Shown piece after piece: positions 7,927-15,961 of a stretch of 64,000 bases of DNA. Position 1 is the first letter of the stretch. Every line of letters starts with the position of its first letter. Location of the stretch: positions 1-64,000 of the forward strand of contig UQHK01000006.1 in the NCBI GenBank assembly GCA_900540855.1, written 5' to 3'. Origin of the DNA: an uncultured Collinsella sp. GTDB taxonomy: Bacteria > Actinomycetota > Coriobacteriia > Coriobacteriales > Coriobacteriaceae. Position numbers and translations under genes: made by a program. The notes beneath the pieces were generated by a model, which was given only the letters and a program-made list of their open reading frames with translations, had not been told where the DNA came from and did no database searches.

Positions 7927-8221
7927 CGTCGTAATACTCAAAAGCGCGCGATATGAGTACGAGAGTATCGTCGGATACCTTGCCCAAATCCTCAAGAATC
8001 CGCGCGCAGCGGGCAATTTTGTCGCTGAGTTTGAATATCAGCTTGATTTGCTTCGCGAGCAGCCGCTCCTACGACCTCTCTCACACATGCAAGAGCTGGC
8101 GGCACGTAATTACCGATCGTTTCCCGTCAACAACTACGTGTGTCTATACAAGTTTGAGCACGAAACAATCTATATTGCCCACGTCTTTCACCAGTCACAG
8201 GACTACGCCCGCTTGGTCTAA
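7916..8221 (+). CDS. Type II toxin, RelE/ParE superfamily
   Basis: A 101-aa protein overlapping the antitoxin gene by 11 bp. The pattern (VVILKSARYEYESIVGYL, RNYRSFPVNNYVCLYKF, YIAHVFHQSQDYARLV) fits the RelE/ParE fold with its C-terminal beta strands. The sequence cannot decide between ribosome-dependent mRNA cleavage (RelE) and gyrase inhibition (ParE). The pairing of a Phd-type antitoxin with a ParE/RelE-type toxin is common. Confidence 0.85.
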   Translation: MAYNVVILKSARYEYESIVGYLAQILKNPRAAGNFVAEFEYQLDLLREQPLLRPLSHMQELAARNYRSFPVNNYVCLYKFEHETIYIAHVFHQSQDYARLV

Positions 8222-8241
8222 GATATCTCCCGCAGTACGAA

Positions 8242-9006
8242 CTAGCAGATGACCTGCGTGTGCTCCTCGATGGCGGCGCGATCTCCATCAGCAATACCCG
8301 GTTCGCACACCACGGCGTCTAAACTGTCCAGGCGACAGAAGGTATAGAAATCGCGCTTGCCGATCTTGCTGGAGTCGGCGATCAGATAGCGCGAGTCTGC
8401 CTTGCTAAAGGCGAGCTGCTGGATACGGCCCTCGTCCATGTTGGACGTAGACACGTCACCGTCCAAGATGCCGTTGGCGCCGATAAACGCCGCATCGATG
8501 CCCAGCGCGCGCAGGGTATCCTCGGCCGTTGGTCCCACAAAAGCGGCGGTGCGGCGACGGTACATACCGCCCACGAGGCACAGCTCGCAGTCTTCGCGCG
8601 CCTCGAGCAGGTTAAACACCGAAAGCGAATTGGTCACAATGCGCAGGCGAAACGTCGGCAGCATCGAGGCCATCTGCTCAACCGTGGTGCCCGTGCCCAA
8701 AAAGATGGTCGAGCCCTCCTCGATAAGCTCCAAAGCACGGCGCGCAATCTGCAGCTTTTCCTCGGCATGCTTAGTGCGCTTTTCGCTGTGCGAATACTCA
8801 TGGCGCAACATAGCGTGCGGACGGCCCTGTGCACTGCGGGCTCCGCCGTGCACGCGCTCAATCTCGCCTAGGCTCGCAAGTTCTTCGAGGTCGCGGCGAA
8901 TCGTCATGTCCGAAACGCCCAACGCATCCGAAATCTCTTTGACCGAGACCGTGCCCTGCTCCTCGAGCAGCTGACGAACCTTATCCTGTCGCTCTGCCTT
9001 AATCAC
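8242..9006 (-). CDS. DeoR-family sugar-phosphate-responsive repressor
   Basis: A 254-aa regulator. The N-terminal winged helix (residues about 5-58) shows the DeoR signature VSVKEISDALGVSDMTIRRD, ending in ERVHGGA. The C-terminal DeoRC sensor domain has FLGTGTTVEQMA, FIGANGI and DSSKIGKRDFY, typical of phosphosugar binding. It is convergent with the toxin gene and divergent from galM. A motif 33 bp upstream of its start (9039-9056) recurs upstream of lacF and the mannose-family PTS operon, so it may be a common repressor of galactose/amino-sugar uptake. The effector could be tagatose-6-phosphate or a related ester, but this is inference. Confidence 0.88.
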   Translation of the reverse strand: MIKAERQDKVRQLLEEQGTVSVKEISDALGVSDMTIRRDLEELASLGEIERVHGGARSAQGRPHAMLRHEYSHSEKRTKHAEEKLQIARRALELIEEGSTIFLGTGTTVEQMASMLPTFRLRIVTNSLSVFNLLEAREDCELCLVGGMYRRRTAAFVGPTAEDTLRALGIDAAFIGANGILDGDVSTSNMDEGRIQQLAFSKADSRYLIADSSKIGKRDFYTFCRLDSLDAVVCEPGIADGDRAAIEEHTQVIC

Positions 9007-9038
9007 GATGAATCCTCGCCGTTCTTTGCGCGCATATC

Positions 9039-9056
9039 ATTCAAACAGTAACGAAC
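9039..9056. promoter_or_regulatory. Putative DeoR-type operator
   Basis: ATTCAAACAGTAACGAAC; its reverse strand reads GTTCGTTACTGTTTGAAT, which has the GTT-repeat style of DeoR-family sites. Related sites are at 521-538 and 22878-22890. Confidence 0.4.
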
Positions 9057-9212
9057 AAATTGTATCAGACTCGTACGCGTCAAAAATGAACGCCCGCACA
9101 GCTCCAATCATCACTTTTTTGAGAAAAATACCCCCAGCTTTAGTGGGGTGTAGTGATAATCTCGCCTGTTCGCGCTACAGTTTGTCCGAAATATCTCGAT
9201 GTTAGGAACCAA

Positions 9213-10265
9213 ATGATCACTTCCGAGCTTTTCGGCACCGCGCCGTGCGGTACCCCCGTTCATCGTTACACCCTCAACGGGCCCGAGATCTGCGTTCGCA
9301 TTATGGACTATGGCGCCACGGTGCTTGGTATCGATGTGCCCGACATTCCCGGCAACGTGCGAGATGTGGTGCTGGGCTTCGATAAGCTCGAGGATTACTT
9401 TGACAACCCCGCCTGCTTTGGTGCGACCATCGGCCCCGTGGCAAACCGCACCGCGGGCGCCACGATCGCCATCGACGGCACAGACTGGCATATGCCCGCC
9501 AACGAGGGCGCCAACAACCTGCACAGCGATCTTGAGCACGGCCTGCACAAGCGCGTGTGGGACGTTGAACTCGACGAGGTCCACAACGCCGTGCGCATGA
9601 CCACCTCGCTTAAGGATGGCGAGCTGGGCCTGCCCGGCAACCGCACCTTTACGGCCGTGTTTACCGTGACGCGCACCGGACGTTTCCGTATCGAGTATGG
9701 CTGCGAGAGCGACCGCGCCACTTATGTGTCCATGACCAACCACACGTACTTTAACCTTGCCGGTCATAACGCTGGCATGGACTGTGAGCACTTCTTTGTT
9801 GCAAACGCCGCCCACTACCTGCCCATTAACGAGCAGAACATCCCCACCGGAGAAATTGCCCCGGTCGAAGGAACACCGTTTGACTTTCGTGAGCTGCGCC
9901 CCGTCGCTCCCGGCATGGAAGCCGACGACCCGCAGATTAAGCAGGCACGCGGCTACGACCACTGCCTGTGCATCGATGGCTATCAGTACAGCCGTAATCT
10001 GCGCCGCGCGATGCACGTCGAGGAGATGTGGACCGGCCGCGAGCTTGACTACTACACCACCGCCCCGGGCGTGCAGCTCTACACCGGCAACTGGCTGGGC
10101 GACGAGCATGCCAAGGACGACGCCAACTATGGTTGGGGCGCCGGCTTTGCCCTCGAGGCAGAAATGTACCCCGACACGCCGCACCAGCCGCTGTTCCCGC
10201 AGGGCATTGTGGGCCCAGGTCACCCCTACAGCAATGTGATCGAATACCACTTTATGAGGCATTAA
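9213..10265 (+). CDS. galM: Aldose 1-epimerase (galactose mutarotase)
   Basis: Interconverts alpha and beta anomers of galactose or glucose. The 350-aa chain starts MITSELFG at 9213, with TTAGGAA as ribosome site; an earlier in-frame ATG at 9153 is not supported. Recognisable blocks are DYGATVLGIDVPD, GATIGPVANRT, the substrate-binding HxxxN-type loop NEGANNLHSD, the general-acid segment TNHTYFNLAGH, and the C-terminal glutamate region GFALEAEMYPDTPHQP. It is divergent from the DeoR gene and followed by a terminator, so it is probably monocistronic. Confidence 0.88.
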   Translation: MITSELFGTAPCGTPVHRYTLNGPEICVRIMDYGATVLGIDVPDIPGNVRDVVLGFDKLEDYFDNPACFGATIGPVANRTAGATIAIDGTDWHMPANEGANNLHSDLEHGLHKRVWDVELDEVHNAVRMTTSLKDGELGLPGNRTFTAVFTVTRTGRFRIEYGCESDRATYVSMTNHTYFNLAGHNAGMDCEHFFVANAAHYLPINEQNIPTGEIAPVEGTPFDFRELRPVAPGMEADDPQIKQARGYDHCLCIDGYQYSRNLRRAMHVEEMWTGRELDYYTTAPGVQLYTGNWLGDEHAKDDANYGWGAGFALEAEMYPDTPHQPLFPQGIVGPGHPYSNVIEYHFMRH

Positions 10266-10291
10266 GCCCATAACGCAACATATCGCACAGC

Positions 10292-10327
10292 AGCGCCCGC
10301 CGGCACCTCCGCCGACGGGCGCTTTTT
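10292..10327 (+). terminator. Intrinsic terminator of galM
   Basis: AGCGCCCG pairs with CGGGCGCT, followed by a T5 run. An inner CGGC/GCCG stem extends the hairpin. Confidence 0.85.
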
Positions 10328-10371
10328 CATTCTTTTGGCTTATTATTGCTGCTACTGAATTGATGGCATAA

Positions 10372-10526
10372 CAAAACTATGCCGGTTTACTACGATAAAC
10401 CCGCGATATCCGACCACACGCTGGTTTTTAGGAAATGAACACCCCGTCTACCTGCGGTTTTATTTTTCGCATATTCGGCGTGCTCGGCGATTGACAATTC
10501 ACCATAGTAAACCGGCATAGTTTTGG
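10372..10526. repeat. Inverted-repeat element between galM and the EIIB-like gene
   Basis: CAAAACTATGCCGGTTTACT (from 10372) is repeated in inverse orientation at the right end (10502-10526). This gives arms of about 22 bp around a roughly 105-bp centre with no coding potential. It fills most of a gap of more than 300 bp. It could be a small non-autonomous mobile element. Confidence 0.65.
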
Positions 10527-10591
10527 CAGGCGGCGCAACACAGGCCCTCTATTTGGGCTAAATGATCCGTTTTTCCTCCGCCCCCAGGGGA

Positions 10592-11074
10592 TCACGTGAG
10601 CAGGTTCTCGAGGGGATCGGGATTGGAGCTGGGGAGGTAGCGGATTTCTAGCTCTATGCCGAGCTCTTGCAGCTCTTTGAAGGCGGCGACATCTGCGTCG
10701 TCTACGGCAACTGCGGGCGTTACGGGGTGCTTGCCCTCCCCTGTCCGCATGTGACCTATGCTGATCTTGGTAATGGGCACACCGCCCTTAACCAGCGCGA
10801 GTGCATCGGCGGGTGAGGCCACCATAATCAGGATCCATTGGCGCGGCGTTGCAGAATGCATGACCTCGATGGCCTTTTGCACCGAGAAAAACCGTGTCCA
10901 CACGCCTTCTGGCACCGCGACCCTCATAGGCGCCCACTTGCGCGAATCCGCCGCAATCTCGTCGTTAACGATTAAGACAAGGTTGGAACCCACGGCTTCG
11001 TTCCACAGCTCAACGTCTTGCCCGTAAATGAAACGGTCATCGATACGCGTAAGAAGAATCTTGGGTTGAGCCAT
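10592..11074 (-). CDS. Orphan mannose-family PTS EIIB-like protein with His17 replaced by Tyr
   Basis: A 160-aa protein clearly homologous along its length to the EIIB at 21455-21937 (shared ILLTRID, GSNLVLIVND, TRFFSVQKAIEVM, ALVKGGVP, AAFKELQELGIELEIR). The loop that carries the phosphorylated histidine in EIIB proteins (RLVHGQ, His17) reads RFIYGQ here; the codon is TAC, so Tyr17. It therefore cannot take part in ordinary His phosphotransfer. No EIIA, IIC or IID is adjacent. It may be a regulatory or decoy paralogue, or a decaying copy, although the rest of the fold is well preserved. The start at 11074 is chosen by alignment with the second EIIB. Confidence 0.82.
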   Translation of the reverse strand: MAQPKILLTRIDDRFIYGQDVELWNEAVGSNLVLIVNDEIAADSRKWAPMRVAVPEGVWTRFFSVQKAIEVMHSATPRQWILIMVASPADALALVKGGVPITKISIGHMRTGEGKHPVTPAVAVDDADVAAFKELQELGIELEIRYLPSSNPDPLENLLT

Positions 11075-11213
11075 GGCTGCCCCATTCTGTTTGAGACCCA
11101 TACGAGCGGGACGTCGACCACCAACTCAACAGCAGGTCAAGTAACAAATGGGCACTGCAGACATCACGCCTCTAATATTAGTGCATTTAAAGTGAGAAAA
11201 GCCGTCAGAACAC

Positions 11214-11242
11214 TTGCGCGGATGTGTGATGTCCCGTATCAT
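11214..11242 (+). promoter_or_regulatory. Predicted promoter of tRNA-Thr
   Basis: TTGCGC (11214-11219), 17-bp spacer, TATCAT (11237-11242). The tRNA starts about 40 bp after the -10 element. Confidence 0.6.
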
Positions 11243-11281
11243 AGACAGCCGTTGACGCCTCAGTTGCGTCATCATATGGCC

Positions 11282-11357
11282 GCCAGCGTAGCTCAGTTGG
11301 TAGAGCACCGCTCTCGTAAAGCGGGGGTCACCGGTTCGAGCCCGGTCGCTGGCTCCA
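11282..11357 (+). tRNA. tRNA-Thr (anticodon CGU)
   Basis: A 76-nt cloverleaf. The acceptor stem is GCCAGCG/CGCTGGC, the D arm GCTC...GAGC, and the anticodon stem CCGCT/AGCGG with loop CTCGTAA (anticodon CGT). The T arm is ACCGG TTCGAGC CCGGT and the 3' CCA is encoded. It decodes ACG threonine codons. Confidence 0.96.
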
Positions 11358-11368
11358 TTACACAAGAT

Positions 11369-11391
11369 AGCCGCTTTCGGGCGGCTTTTTT
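11369..11391 (+). terminator. Terminator after tRNA-Thr
   Basis: AGCCGC and GCGGCT stem with TTTCGG loop, followed by a run of T. Confidence 0.85.
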
Positions 11392-11614
11392 GTTGCCGAT
11401 TTTGAGTGCGTGCGCGCCAATCCAAACATCGCCACGTCAACGGCGGCCCACTCGGTGGACTTCGGGTTTAATGCTTAGGGGCGGGGATTTACCAAAGTGA
11501 AATCTTAATGAAAAGAAACCCAGCTGCAACAATTGCCATGGTGAGGGCTCAAATTGGCCATATAGATCTAAAATAGTCACAATATACAAATGTCGAGAGA
11601 TATTGGCGATATAG

Positions 11615-12124
11615 ATGAAAAGAACTAAGGGTTTTCTTTTGTTGGTAATGATGCTGCTCGGACTGTTCTGCCTGAGTGGCCCTTCTTGGGCCGAGGCTGC
11701 CTGTCCTGAAGGTGAGCCTCAGCAGTCTTATACGGGCAGCCTGCTGATAACTGCTAAGGAGGGCGATGCCGACTCTCAGTCTGGGGTAAATCCCCTTGCC
11801 ACTTTTGAGGGGGACGGCGGAACGGTCAAGCTTGACCATATTGGTAGCGGGATTTTGAGGTGGCAAGTTCTTCCGGACAAAATTGCGAACGATCCCTTCT
11901 CTTTTGCTGGAACGATATATCTATACAAGGTTGTGAGCGGAAAACAAAAATACGTCGATTGCTATCCGACAAACGGGTCTGGAATTGCATTCACCGGCAT
12001 TTCGGGGCAGATTGATACACATGTACGAAAGGGAACCTATGTGGTGCGTTGGGTTGGAGCTGCTGCAGGCCCGATATGGATTGCGGTCTTGCGCCCCGAT
12101 GTCCAAATAGGTTTCTCTCTCTAG
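11615..12124 (+). CDS. Secreted protein of unknown function
   Basis: A 169-aa protein with a clear Sec signal peptide: positive MKRTK, hydrophobic core to about residue 22, and probable cleavage after SWAEA near residue 28. The mature part is about 140 aa with alternating polar/hydrophobic strands and two cysteines, suggesting a small beta-rich extracellular domain. I recognise no family. The upstream DNA is AT-richer than the surroundings and the ribosome site is poor. The next gene follows 14 bp later and is probably co-transcribed. Confidence 0.6.
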   Translation: MKRTKGFLLLVMMLLGLFCLSGPSWAEAACPEGEPQQSYTGSLLITAKEGDADSQSGVNPLATFEGDGGTVKLDHIGSGILRWQVLPDKIANDPFSFAGTIYLYKVVSGKQKYVDCYPTNGSGIAFTGISGQIDTHVRKGTYVVRWVGAAAGPIWIAVLRPDVQIGFSL

Positions 12125-12138
12125 ACGGGAAGTTGCTC

Positions 12139-12504
12139 ATGGACGCCATATATGACGGAGATGACTGGGTCGATCATTATACTTGGCGCCTGGTCGGCTC
12201 GAACGACAATGGGGATGTGGTGTTTGATGGACTATGTCCAAAGCATCTCCATCCTTTTGTCTCGTCGTTAATTGAGAGTTCCGCTCGTGTTGCCCCCTAC
12301 AGCTCGGCATCGCTTCATGATACGGACGTTTTGAAGACCATAAGGGAATCAATTGACGAGGGAACGATGAGCGGCCCGCTGTTTTCTCGGCTTGTGGGGC
12401 TAGATGAGATTGGCTCGAAACGACTGCTTGCGGGCGAAAAAGTGGAACTCACTTATCGGTCGATGATTTCAATCCTGCGGCTAGCCGATGTTCTTCGCAA
12501 ATAA
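12139..12504 (+). CDS. Hypothetical protein, possible C-terminal helix-turn-helix
   Basis: 121 aa, starting MDAIYDGDDW at 12139 with GGGAAG before the ATG. The N-terminal half is acidic and contains DDWVDHYTW. The last 40 residues (FSRLVGLDEIG, LLAGEKVELTYRSM, ISILRLADVL) have the spacing of a Cro/C1-type helix-turn-helix, but this is only a pattern resemblance. It lies directly after the secreted protein gene. No function can be assigned. Confidence 0.5.
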   Translation: MDAIYDGDDWVDHYTWRLVGSNDNGDVVFDGLCPKHLHPFVSSLIESSARVAPYSSASLHDTDVLKTIRESIDEGTMSGPLFSRLVGLDEIGSKRLLAGEKVELTYRSMISILRLADVLRK

Positions 12505-12533
12505 ATGAGGCTTCCCTATTCAAAAAACCGAAA

Positions 12534-12610
12534 ACCCCGCCAAACGTGATTTCCCTAGGGAAAAAACGCTTGGCGGGGTCCTGGCGTGTTTTCCCTAAGG
12601 GGATCACGCC
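12534..12610 (+). terminator. Two successive strong hairpins
   Basis: ACCCCGCCAA (12534-12543) pairs with TTGGCGGGGT (12570-12579) around an inner TTTCCC/GGGAAA stem. A second stem GGCGTG/CACGCC closes at 12583-12610. They separate the plus-strand pair from the convergent yhcH gene and probably serve both. Confidence 0.65.
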
Positions 12611-12640
12611 ATCAGACGAGCAGCTCAGCCGAGCAGTTCG

Positions 12641-13114
12641 CTACTCCTCCCAGTAAGCATCTGCAAGCAGCTTAAAGCAAATCTTCTTGACCGGCTGTGC
12701 GCCATCGCCCGGGAACTCGAGCGTGGGCATGTGAGGCTCGCCGGCAACGAACAGTGCAAACTTATCGTCGGCAAGATCGCCGGCGATCGAAGCGTCGGAA
12801 TCGACCAGATCGTAGTCGTCCTTCTCGTCAAACTCCTGAACCAGCGTCAGGCTGCCCGTGGCGACCTTAAAGGCCTCGCGACCCTCGACGTCGATCTGCA
12901 GGTCGTGATAGCGCTGATGCGTCTCATAGTGAGCCTCGGCCTCGGGACGCGTCGTGGGAGACATGACGTTCGCAAAGACCTTCTCACCCAAAATCGGATG
13001 GCTGCCGACCTCGAGCTGTGCCGGGTCGTTCTCCTCGAGCCAGTCGATCAGCACGTCGAGGCCCTTGAGCATTCCGCGGTACTCCTCGATATCGCCCAAT
13101 GCACCGTAAATCAT
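12641..13114 (-). CDS. YhcH/YjgK/YiaL (DUF386) family protein
   Basis: A 157-aa cupin-like protein of the family that includes EbgC and YhcH, often found in sialic-acid, amino-sugar and galactoside operons. It is thought to handle sugar anomers or intermediates. Signatures include MIYGALGDIEEY at the start, the metal-site region HYETHQRYHDLQIDVEG (residues about 63-79), and FVAGEPHMPTLE near the end. It is the last gene downstream of the lacX-like and lacC-like genes on this strand. Its exact substrate is unknown. Confidence 0.8.
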   Translation of the reverse strand: MIYGALGDIEEYRGMLKGLDVLIDWLEENDPAQLEVGSHPILGEKVFANVMSPTTRPEAEAHYETHQRYHDLQIDVEGREAFKVATGSLTLVQEFDEKDDYDLVDSDASIAGDLADDKFALFVAGEPHMPTLEFPGDGAQPVKKICFKLLADAYWEE

Positions 13115-13146
13115 CTAAATCCCCTCTCGGATCGCTTCTTTGGCGG

Positions 13147-13278
13147 CTAATCGGCAAACGCGTTACCGATGCTGTTGCCACCCACATACGCCTCGACCAG
13201 GGTAAGGTCGGGATTGAACACGACAAACTCGGCGTCGCGCCCCAGCATAATGCTACCGCACTTGTCGTCGACATGAGC
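13147..13278 (-). pseudogene. 3' fragment of a second nagA
   Basis: The minus frame encodes DDKCGSIMLGRDAEFVVF followed by LTLVEAYVGGNSIGNAFAD and a stop. This matches the last ~43 residues of the intact NagA at 16006-17175 at about 75-80 % identity. The first ~340 codons are missing and there is no start codon. It is a remnant of a duplicated or replaced nagA in the lacC-yhcH gap and shows that the locus has been rearranged. Confidence 0.85.
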
Positions 13279-13311
13279 TAGCAAGCAATGCCGGGGCCGA
13301 CGCCCAGGCTT

Positions 13312-14247
13312 TTACAGCTCGGTCACGACAACGCCGTTGTAGACCTCGTCCCAACGGTCCATGACCAGATGGCCGGTCATGGGATCCATGGCATTGAGCT
13401 TGCCGCAGGTGTTGGCGGTACGCAGCACCGTCTCGTCATCCGCGCCAGCAGCAATCGCATGCGCGAAGCCGGCAATGGTCGAATCGCCAGAGCCCGTAGC
13501 GTTAACGGCGGGGATATCGGGGGTCTTGGCGCGGAATGCACGGCCATTATGGAAGCCCACGGAGCCGGCAGCGCCCATGGACACGACGACCCAGGGGATA
13601 TCGGAGAAGCGGGCATCAGAGGCGAGCGCGGCGCGGAGCTCGTCCACATCGTCGGTGGTAAAGCTCGTGCCCAGAAGGCCGTTAATCTCGGTCAGGTTAG
13701 GCTTGACCAGCTCGGGCTTAATTTCGGACTTAAGGGCGGCCTCGAGCGAAGCACCCGAGGTATCGAGCAGCACCTTGGCGCCGGCGTTCTCGGCAATACC
13801 CGTGATCTTGGCGTAGTAGCCCGCCTCGACACCACGGGGCAGCGAACCCGAGATGGTAACGACAGCGGCCTTGCTCGCAAGCTCGGCGAACTTGGCGGTA
13901 AAGGCATCGAGCTCCTCGGGGGCAATCGTCGGGCCGCTCTCGAGTAGCTCGGTCTGGTTGCCGGCGTGGAGGATGTTAAGGCAAATGCGAGTCTCGCCCT
14001 TGATGGGTACAAAATCATTCTTAATGCCGTTGGCATCCATGAGCTCGGCCATGTAGGCGCCCATGTGGCCGCCGAGTAGACCGGTTGCCACAACGTCGTC
14101 GCCCAGCTGACCCAGTACACGGGCCACGTTGAGACCCTTGCCGCCGGCGGTCTTTTCGGGCGTCACACGGTTAACGTCGTCGATAATGAGCTCATCGAGC
14201 TGATAGCGTGTATCGACGGACGGGTTCATCGTAACGGTGAGGATCAT
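13312..14247 (-). CDS. lacC: Tagatose-6-phosphate kinase / 1-phosphofructokinase family (LacC-like)
   Basis: A 311-aa PfkB-family kinase that phosphorylates a ketose phosphate with ATP. It opens MILTVTMNPSVDTRYQ, has the substrate motif KTAGGKGLNVARVLGQLG (about residues 31-48), and carries the catalytic-base motif ATGSGDSTIAGFAHA (about 250-264). FruK and LacC are difficult to separate by eye. The neighbours (LacX-like epimerase, AgaS, NagA, YhcH) favour tagatose-6-phosphate to tagatose-1,6-bisphosphate. A LacD aldolase is not in the window. It lies 59 bp downstream of the lacX-like gene and probably shares its transcript. Confidence 0.8.
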   Translation of the reverse strand: MILTVTMNPSVDTRYQLDELIIDDVNRVTPEKTAGGKGLNVARVLGQLGDDVVATGLLGGHMGAYMAELMDANGIKNDFVPIKGETRICLNILHAGNQTELLESGPTIAPEELDAFTAKFAELASKAAVVTISGSLPRGVEAGYYAKITGIAENAGAKVLLDTSGASLEAALKSEIKPELVKPNLTEINGLLGTSFTTDDVDELRAALASDARFSDIPWVVVSMGAAGSVGFHNGRAFRAKTPDIPAVNATGSGDSTIAGFAHAIAAGADDETVLRTANTCGKLNAMDPMTGHLVMDRWDEVYNGVVVTEL

Positions 14248-14306
14248 TTTTAGCTCCTTATCTCGCAGGCTCCTTGTGCCTCGCGATACGAGTCGACAAA
14301 ACGGAA

Positions 14307-15188
14307 TTACAGAATCTCAATCGTGAACGAGCGAACGACGGTCTCCTTGGGCTTGGCGACAAGGCAGCCACGCTTATGCTCAAGCACGTCGTCCTCATCG
14401 GAGCAGGTCGAAAGGCCGCCCCAAGGCTCAACTGCCACAAAATCACCCTCGGGCTTGCTCCACACAATGAGATATGGGAAGCCCTCAAAGCTCAGGCGGA
14501 CGCCCTTGTCCTCGCCCTTTTTGGAAAGCGTGACCTGGCGGCTCTCGAGCACGTCAAAGATGGTCTCCGCAAAATCGAAGAGCTCGTGCGACAGGGGCAG
14601 CGTCTTTCCCACCATGGGGTTCTTGGAGCGCTTGTCCACGTCAATCAAGCCAGTCGAAGCGACAGCGGTGCAAAGCTCTGCAGCCTCTTCTTTCTCAAAG
14701 CGCAACTCGTAGTCCGTATAGGCCTCGCCCTCATCGAGCGGGCACCTAAAGCCGGGATGCCCACCGATAAAGAACGGCATATCCTCGGTGCCCTCGTTGG
14801 TAACCTCATAGGAGACACGCACGGCGGCGTCCTCGAGCGTATAGCGGGCGACGAGCCTAAACGGATACGGATAATCGCTCAGCAGCGCGGCGTTATCCTC
14901 CGAAGCCAGGCACATAGCCAACTCGTTCTCGCCTTGGCTCAGCAGCTTCCACTCCTGCTTGCGCGCAAAGCCGTGGCGAGCGAGCTTTACATGATGCCCG
15001 GCAAACGTCATGGCGCTGTTGTCGCGCAAGCCTCCGCAAATCGGGAAGCAAATCGGCGCCTGGCCGGACCACACGGTGGGATCACCCTGCCACAAGTACT
15101 CGCGACCTCCGGCCTCAATCGAGGTAAACGAGCCACCAGCCGTGGAAACCTTAATAGAAATCGAATCGTTGGAGAGAGCGTATTCCAT
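14307..15188 (-). CDS. LacX-like aldose 1-epimerase family protein
   Basis: A 293-aa galactose-mutarotase-fold protein of the LacX/YeaD type. Blocks include FTSIEAGGREYLWQGD, FPICGGLRDN, RHGFARKQEW with its His, and FFIGGHPGFRCPLDEGEAY. It is shorter than and only distantly related to the GalM at 9213. In lactococci lacX closes the lac operon; here it leads a minus-strand group lacX-like, lacC, nagA remnant, yhcH. The substrate is probably a free or phosphorylated hexose anomer. Confidence 0.75.
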   Translation of the reverse strand: MEYALSNDSISIKVSTAGGSFTSIEAGGREYLWQGDPTVWSGQAPICFPICGGLRDNSAMTFAGHHVKLARHGFARKQEWKLLSQGENELAMCLASEDNAALLSDYPYPFRLVARYTLEDAAVRVSYEVTNEGTEDMPFFIGGHPGFRCPLDEGEAYTDYELRFEKEEAAELCTAVASTGLIDVDKRSKNPMVGKTLPLSHELFDFAETIFDVLESRQVTLSKKGEDKGVRLSFEGFPYLIVWSKPEGDFVAVEPWGGLSTCSDEDDVLEHKRGCLVAKPKETVVRSFTIEIL

Positions 15189-15345
15189 TACCCATCCTTT
15201 CGAACAACTGCTTTATTTCACGCAAGCGCCCGTTTCAATCCTAACCATAGAACAAACCCGCACGCTCATCGATGCGTCCGGTATCCCGGCCATGTAACGG
15301 GGTACCATACAGACATTGATGCAATTACAGCTGAAAGGCCTTCTT

Positions 15346-15930
15346 ATGCGAACCATCATTCTTTATGCCTCACGCCACCACGGCAATACGAAAAAGCTCG
15401 TGGACGCCATCGTCGAGGCGCACCCCGAAATCGATACCCTCGATGTGAAAACGCTCGGCAAAAACGAGTATCCCAACCTGCACGAATACCATCTGATTGG
15501 TGTCGCCACGGGCATCTATTACTCCGAGATCGACAAGGACATGGCACGCGTGCTCACTAACGTGTTGCAGCCGCAGGACAAGGTGTTTGGCCTTATGACC
15601 TACGGTGGCAAAAACAAGTGGTACGGCAAGGATATCGATGGCATCTGCCGCATGAGGCAGGCCATCTTTATGGGTGTCTACGGCTGCCCCGGCTTTGATA
15701 CGTGGGGGCCGTTCAAACTCACCGGCGGTGTCCAAAAGGGGCACCCGACCGCTGAGGAAATTAAGGGTGCCGTCGACTTCTTCGACAAGATCGAAGACGA
15801 GTATGGAGACATCATCGTCGAAGAGTACGCCAAGCGCGAGAAGCGCCTAGCATACGAGAAGGAGCATCCTGCAGGAGGCCTGGTGGCCGGCGTTAAGCGT
15901 ACGGCAAAGAAGATCGCTAGCAAGCTGTAA
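15346..15930 (+). CDS. Flavodoxin-family protein
   Basis: 194 aa, starting MRTIILYASRHHGNTKK at 15346 with GAAAGG as ribosome site. The N-terminal FMN-phosphate loop ASRHHGNT and the second loop region TYGGKNKWYG fit a flavodoxin fold of about 150 residues. A basic helical tail (GVKRTAKKIASKL) follows. It would act as a cytoplasmic FMN electron carrier or NAD(P)H-dependent reductase. It is a single gene between two convergent or divergent minus-strand operons and ends in its own terminator. Confidence 0.75.
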   Translation: MRTIILYASRHHGNTKKLVDAIVEAHPEIDTLDVKTLGKNEYPNLHEYHLIGVATGIYYSEIDKDMARVLTNVLQPQDKVFGLMTYGGKNKWYGKDIDGICRMRQAIFMGVYGCPGFDTWGPFKLTGGVQKGHPTAEEIKGAVDFFDKIEDEYGDIIVEEYAKREKRLAYEKEHPAGGLVAGVKRTAKKIASKL

Positions 15931-15961
15931 CTGTAAAGGTGCTTTTGAGCGTTTAACCCGT

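Noticed and set aside
13099..13281. Short plus-strand gene over the nagA remnant
   Set aside because: The minus strand shows a direct match to NagA's C-terminus; the plus frame is its shadow.
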